Part shown: piece by piece, positions 59,577 to 64,000 of the stretch
Numbering within the stretch: the first letter of the stretch is position 1
How the letters are laid out: each line of letters starts with the position of its first letter
NCBI GenBank assembly: GCA_018894105.1
Contig: CM032133.1
Coordinates: 19,048,501 to 19,112,500 of the forward strand
Direction: 5' to 3'
DNA length: 64,000 bases
Source of the DNA: Jacaranda mimosifolia
Taxonomy: Eukaryota > Streptophyta > Magnoliopsida > Lamiales > Bignoniaceae
Program-made: the position numbers and the translations under genes
The notes under the pieces: generated by a model
What the model saw: only the letters and a program-made list of their open reading frames with translations
What the model was told of the DNA's origin: nothing
The model's database searches: none

Positions 59577-60650
59577 TAAATAGAAAAGTTTATTTCAGAT
59601 TCGGTTATTTCCGGTTCTTGATTATTATAAATTCCTCTAACAATATTATTTTTAGGAATTCTTAATTCATTGACTTTATTATTATGAATTTCAGATTCAT
59701 TTGAAGACATTTCTCTAATTTGAGAAGTAGAAGCTCTTGACGGAAAATCAATATCATCAAAAGGTGAAATATGAGAATAAAAAGATGTATTAGAATGAGA
59801 TCTAGAAATTCTGGATCTAGAAGAAGATTCTAACAATTTCTTATTATCTTCAAACTGTATTTGAACAGAACCATTAGAAGATTGAATAACATTAGTAACA
59901 TTTGTATTTATTATAGGTTGTAAATTAACAGCCTTATCTATAATCCAATTTTCAGGAAAAACAATTTCTTCCCATTTCATAGCTCTTCTAGTAGTAATAT
60001 TAGATCTACTAAAATTGGTTTATATTAAAATTGTTTCATTAACAGGTTTATTAACCTTTTTACACTGTGGATTTAGTGTGTGAAGTGGTTTAAAATAAAT
60101 TCTATAACAGATACATATAACTTCTGTTCCTGGCATATAAGTATAACCATGCGTCTTAACATTTAAAGTAAGAGCATCAAGTATATTAACATCAGATAAA
60201 GATAATTGTAAATTAGGATAAACATCAAAATAAACAGGTCCATGAGCCAAGCTGGATTGTATAATTCCAATCAATGATCTTTTCCAATTGATAGTTCTAC
60301 CATCACATAAAGCAGCTATAAAGCTTTCTGGTAGATTTTCAAGAGTTAATGGTTTGAATGCAATTTGCACAAGACCAATATGAATAATTCTATAATTTTA
60401 TCTATAATGATCTATATCAGATCTGCTCAAAAGTTTCAAAACTTTTTTCATTTCCATCTAATATAATAGATTCTTCAATTGTTTTAACTACTTGTTTTAA
60501 ACCAAGTTTTTCAAAAGTACCTAACCTATATATCACTTTAGGTTCAACTCTAGGAATTGTCCATTTATTAAGCAAATCAATATTATTAGGAATATCATAT
60601 TCTTCATTCATACTGTTTTTAACAGTATCTTTTTGCCTTATAATATTCAT
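59576..60650 (-). pseudogene. Viral movement protein (copy 2), disrupted
   Basis: The ORF opens with ATG at 60650, 51 bases after the primer-binding site. The frame changes between 60417 and 60370 and there is a stop near 60017. The core carries LAHGPVYFDVYPNLQLSL and NVKTHGYTYMPGTEV, the 30K-type movement-protein block. The C-terminal third is Ser/Arg-rich (SSRSRISRSHSNTS) and ends TAATG with the next gene. About 358 codons in total. Confidence 0.85.
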
Positions 60651-60700
60651 AAGGAAAATATTATGTGCTAGACTTCCATATATCTAAACACTTTTCAAGC

Positions 60701-60718
60701 ACCATGGCTCTGATACCA
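60701..60718 (-). other. Viral primer-binding site, tRNA-Met type
   Basis: The minus strand reads TGGTATCAGAGCCATGGT. The first 14 bases fit the 3' end of initiator tRNA-Met, and the following ATG is typical of Caulimoviridae sites. It lies upstream of the movement-protein start, as expected for the genome origin of minus-strand synthesis. Confidence 0.9.
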
Positions 60719-60772
60719 TTCAGGGGGCAGGATCGAGGCTATGTTAAGTATGTAAACTCTATAATATACAAA

Positions 60773-60833
60773 AGGTTAGGTACTTTTGAAAAACTTGGTT
60801 TAAAACAAGTAGTTAAAACAACTGAAGAATTTT
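60773..60833 (+). pseudogene. Inverted fragment of the viral movement-protein gene
   Basis: The plus strand carries, in opposite orientation, the segment found on the minus strand at about 60530-60470 (reading RLGTFEKLGLKQVVKT), nearly identical. It is too short to be functional and marks an inverted rearrangement at the edge of copy 2. Confidence 0.85.
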
Positions 60834-60989
60834 AATAAAGATTACATTAAATAATTTTAATTATATTCACAATATGTAGTATTGATAATATTGTAAATAT
60901 TATTTTTTAATTATATTCACAATATGTGGTATTGATAATATAATAAATATTATAAATATAATAATTTATAACTATAATACATTAGCAAT

Positions 60990-61042
<53 letters not shown>

Positions 61043-61137
61043 GATTACATTAAATAATTTTAATTGTATTCACAATATGTAGTATTGAAAATATTATAAA
61101 TATTATTAATATATAATTAAAATTATTTAATGTAATC

Positions 61138-61191
<54 letters not shown>

Positions 61192-61195
61192 TAGA
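60834..61195. repeat. AT-rich tandem repeat with (AAT)n/(ATT)n hairpin
   Basis: Two to three copies of the junction repeat ('ttattcacaatatgtagtattg' style) are followed by (AAT)n at about 60995-61038, 'aaagattacattaaataatt' and then its inverse 'aattatttaatgtaatcttt' before (ATT)n at about 61140-61191. The arms form an almost perfect inverted repeat of about 70 bases each around a central 55-60 bases. Non-coding. Confidence 0.85.
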
Positions 61196-62057
61196 ATGTG
61201 AGAAAATTGAACAGAAATAAGAGAGCTAATAAATAATTTAAATGTTAGGATTCAACAAACTAAAAGGATAAATAAAGTACTTGACTTAAAAAAGGACAAT
61301 TTTGTTCTATTTTTTTATTTTTTATTCCAAACAAACTTCCACTTGGCATAAAACAAAGGCATACATGACAATAGATAAAAATTAATGTATTAGGACCATA
61401 GAAAAATCCTAGTTTTGGTCGAAATCAATTGCGAAATATGATAGTTCACCAAATTAATGTATTAGGACCATAGAAAAATCTTAGTTTTGGTCGAAATCAA
61501 TTGCGAAATATGATAGTTCACCCTACCAACCTTCTTGTAATTAGTTACTTAATGGACGCGCACTTGAGTCATTTAAATTTTTTTATTTTTATTTTTTATA
61601 CATATACTGATCAAGATTTCTTCATCTTTTGAACTTCTAACATTTTACTTTATATATGAGACTTATGCTATTGAATTAAAGATCACTTAACTTTTGAGTC
61701 ACTTAAATTTAAATTTCAAAACTGCACATATACATATTTAGAAGAACGTCACCCAAACAATTGACCATAACTTAATTATTTGTTTTGAATGTGATCTTAA
61801 TAATCATACAATAGGTGCCAATATACTTGGACATGTTTAGTTCAAGTCTTAAAAAAGACAACCATTTTTTTTTTTTTTTTTGTTGTTGGATAATGTAGTG
61901 CAAAAGACAACTTTGGTTTGTTTTTTAAACAAAATATTGAATCTATGGGTCAGTTCAATCAAATTAAACTTTGCAGTTTAACTCATTCAAACACATTTTT
62001 TTAATATATGGCGTGCGTCAACATCAGACTCGAAAAATGCTCGCTGCATTTGAGTTG
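61196..62057. other. Intergenic DNA downstream of the glycosyltransferase
   Basis: No ORF of note. It contains a 72-bp tandem duplication (61381-61523) and T-rich runs that may include the 3' untranslated region of the minus-strand gene ending at 62058. No clear polyadenylation signal was settled. Confidence 0.5.
61381..61523. repeat. Tandem duplication, 72-bp unit
   Basis: The block starting 'attaatgtattaggaccata' at 61381 is repeated from 61453 with a single c/t difference in the first 70 bases. The near identity implies a recent event. Confidence 0.93.
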
Positions 62058-63477
62058 TCAGCCAACCACGTTGTCCTTTTTCGAGGCAATCTTTGAAAGG
62101 ATCTCGCTCATAGATTTGTGAGATGAGCCACCATGCCCGAGACTATCTGCTGCACTCATTTTCAGCTGCTTAACCTTATCCCGCATTCTCTGCCCTTCTT
62201 TCTGCTGCATTAATGTCCTGATCATTGTAGCTATTTCTTCCCTCCCCACCACCTGCTTCGTCGGCAACATCCGTGGCCGCACCGCCACGCCGATTTCCTC
62301 CACGAGAAAGGTGGCGTTCAACCTTTGCTCGGCGTAAAGCGGCCACACGATCATCGGCACGCCGCTAGTGATACTTTCCAGTGTGGAATTCCACCCGCAG
62401 TGCGATAGAAAACCTCCTATAGCTGGATGGTTCAGGATTTCAACTTGTTGTGCCCACATTGGGACCATAAATCCGACATCACGGGTCCGGGTCAAAAACC
62501 CATCGGGAAAGTAATCAGGAGTGCCATCAGAGCCGTTGCCTACGCTGAAAAATGCATCATCCACACGGCCTTGCGCACCACCCAAACAAATTTCTGCCCG
62601 CTCAGCTCCAATCCCCAGGATAGCTCGGTGATTTGTTCTGCAGATAGCATCCCACCGCTCCCGAATGCACAAAAATTACAGATTCATTAGGCTGCCGGTC
62701 TAACCAACCAAACAAGTCACTATTCATACTCGCTGGTTCCACCGGTCTCCTCAGTGGGCCAATGGCGTAAACGGGACTCTTCAGCACTGATCTCAAGGTT
62801 TCGTTCTGCCTGAAAGCTTGAAGAGTTGTCGGCTCCAGAGCTTCCCAAGAATTTGACAAAATGCCATCAAATAAAGTGATCTGTTTCCCTCTCCTTATAT
62901 ACTCATGATACTGCTGATTGTTCCGGTCCAGCATCGGGTCCACAACGTCTTCCGGTCGAATCGGTTTGCAACCCGGAATTCTCAACGGCTCTGGTTGATC
63001 AACGTATTGACCCTTTATTTCATGATCAAGAACCGGACAGTATACAGTGAGGGAAGTGAACCAAGCCGTGGAAGGAATATAAACATACTTGGCTATGTCG
63101 AACTCTGCGGCGATTGGCAGCGCTGCGGTGCCAAAGTGGTCAACGAAGAGAGCATCGGGGCGGCGTTCCATGCCGGTGATGGCGGAGCGGATGAAAGGTA
63201 AGGCCTCGCGGGCTATTATGCACAGTTGTGTGACAACTTTGGTGGAGGGATCCACCAGGTGGGAAATATCAACTGGGGGAAGTTCGATAATTTCAACCAG
63301 ACTCTGGTGGAGGGGTAGCTTCGAGTTCGGCGGGGAAACGGCGGTTGTGACTAGAAGAACGGTGACCTTGACGTTGTGGTGGGCAGCGAGGCGGTTGGCG
63401 AGGACTAGCACTGGGATAAGATGGCCCATACCAGGGCTGGACAGAATAGCAACATGAAGGTTATTAGAGCTATCCAT
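62058..63477 (-). pseudogene. UDP-glycosyltransferase, UGT72-like, two frameshifts
   Basis: This is a single-exon plant family 1 glycosyltransferase that would transfer sugar from UDP-sugar to small phenolic acceptors in the cytosol. The chosen start is the ATG at 63477 (MDSSNNLHVAILSSPGMGH); the frame upstream has no other ATG. The N-terminal half has the catalytic His in SPGMGHLIP and the Asp in FVDHFGTAA. The C-terminal half has a complete 44-residue PSPG sugar-donor box (62325-62456) with WAQQ, HCGWNS and a final Q. One base seems missing near 62667, inside the 'IFV.FGSGG' block, and a second near 62560-62580, inside the 'FVWVVR' linker. With both, the length would be about 473 codons, normal for UGT72. 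Unless these are sequencing errors, the product is truncated at about 295 residues and lacks the donor site. Confidence 0.85.
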
Positions 63478-64000
63478 TAATTGACACACTCAAACACAGC
63501 CACACATAGAGAGAGACAATGGAGGCTTGTCCGTCCCGATAACAATGATATGTGTATACCTAAGGCAAATAATATTTTATTTGTTGGAATGATAACGACA
63601 AAATGAAAATTGATCTTCTACAGCATTTCGTATTTTATTTTAAATTTCATTTTATAAAAATATGTTAAATGGATTATTAAATTGAAATATATTTATTAAA
63701 TTAGAATAAGAGATGAATATGAAATGAAATAAAAAATATAAAATGTGACAAATTTACTGTACATATACACTAGAAGATGGAAATACAGGTATATAGGAAT
63801 GATATTAAGCTAGAATGAAATGATTTTAAAAGTAGATATAAATGGAAAAAAAATGATACTGTTATATTTTATTATAGGCTTGATATTTATAAGGAATAAG
63901 AAAGGATTATGATCATAATTCTTTATTTGATTTTAATCTCATAATTGGTAATTAATAATGACTGATAGAAATGTAATAAAACTATATTGAATAACCAGAT
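63478..64000. other. Upstream region of the glycosyltransferase; AT-rich
   Basis: It should hold the promoter and 5' untranslated region of the minus-strand gene. A 'gagagagac' tract lies at about 63509-63518. I see no convincing TATA box and no ORF. Confidence 0.4.

Larger units (their letters stand above)
54389..60765 (-). mobile_element. Endogenous pararetrovirus (Caulimoviridae), copy 2
   Basis: Same orientation and gene order as copy 1, placed directly behind it (head to tail). It keeps the primer-binding site (60701-60718) and the whole movement-protein region, but most of the third ORF and the promoter are deleted (junction about 54898). Compared with copy 1 the individual stops and indels are mostly different, so much of the decay came after the two copies separated. 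No LTR or integrase is present. Confidence 0.9.

Noticed and set aside
60701..60718. Possible tRNA-Met gene
   Set aside because: Only the 3' acceptor complement is present; it is a primer-binding site, as at 8257-8267 and 31339-31350.
62905..63457. Plus-strand ORFs of 98 and 122 codons
   Set aside because: Shadows of the minus-strand glycosyltransferase, favoured by its GC-rich codons.

Overview
The window looks like nuclear DNA of a flowering plant, most likely a eudicot. It holds an intronless plant-type family 1 UDP-glycosyltransferase, Ty3/gypsy and Ty1/copia retrotransposons, Helitrons, hAT-, PIF- and Mutator-like elements, and a decayed endogenous member of the Caulimoviridae (plant pararetroviruses). 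The background is very AT-rich. There are no bacterial-style operons, rRNA or tRNA genes, or CRISPR arrays. The only host gene I can support is the glycosyltransferase at the far right (62058-63477, minus strand), and it carries two frameshifts. Nearly everything else is nested mobile DNA.

Layout. 1-582 is the 3' end of a long gypsy LTR of a family called G1 here (termini TGTAACACC...CTACA or CCACA). It abuts a copia gag remnant (583-945) whose leader region carries a hAT-like MITE (1012-1636). 2603-5258 holds two head-to-tail Helitrons. 5259-8269 is a minus-strand G1 internal region. 8270-10186 is two G1 LTR 3' portions fused head to head, a palindrome of about 1.9 kb. 10187-11119 has two more Helitron pieces. 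11120-21489 is a decayed Tat-lineage gypsy element (gag, protease, RT, two RNase H parts, integrase) with an antisense ORF downstream of pol. 21490-29402 is AT-rich DNA with a hAT-like element, a nested Mutator-like long-TIR element and a PIF-like MITE. 29403-36160 is a Helitron split by a minus-strand G1 fragment whose LTR itself hosts a hAT MITE with a perfect 8-bp target duplication. 37697-43931 is a G1 element still bounded by a 5-bp target duplication. 43932-46880 is low-information AT-rich DNA with a further MITE-like element and a GC-rich island.

47086-60765 is the most distinctive part: two head-to-tail, minus-strand copies of an endogenous pararetrovirus. The gene order is movement protein, then a coat/zinc-finger/protease/RT/RNase H polyprotein, then a third ORF of unknown function, with stop-start overlaps between genes. 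All junctions lie in the same AT-rich (AAT)n repeat. Both copies are broken by stops, frameshifts, truncation or deletion. Copy 1 (lower coordinates) keeps a TATA-type promoter but lacks the primer-binding site. Copy 2 keeps the primer-binding site but has lost the promoter. I infer neither could act alone.

Limits: all calls come from reading the sequence without database searches. Element lineages, exact boundaries in AT-rich DNA and virus genus are inferences.
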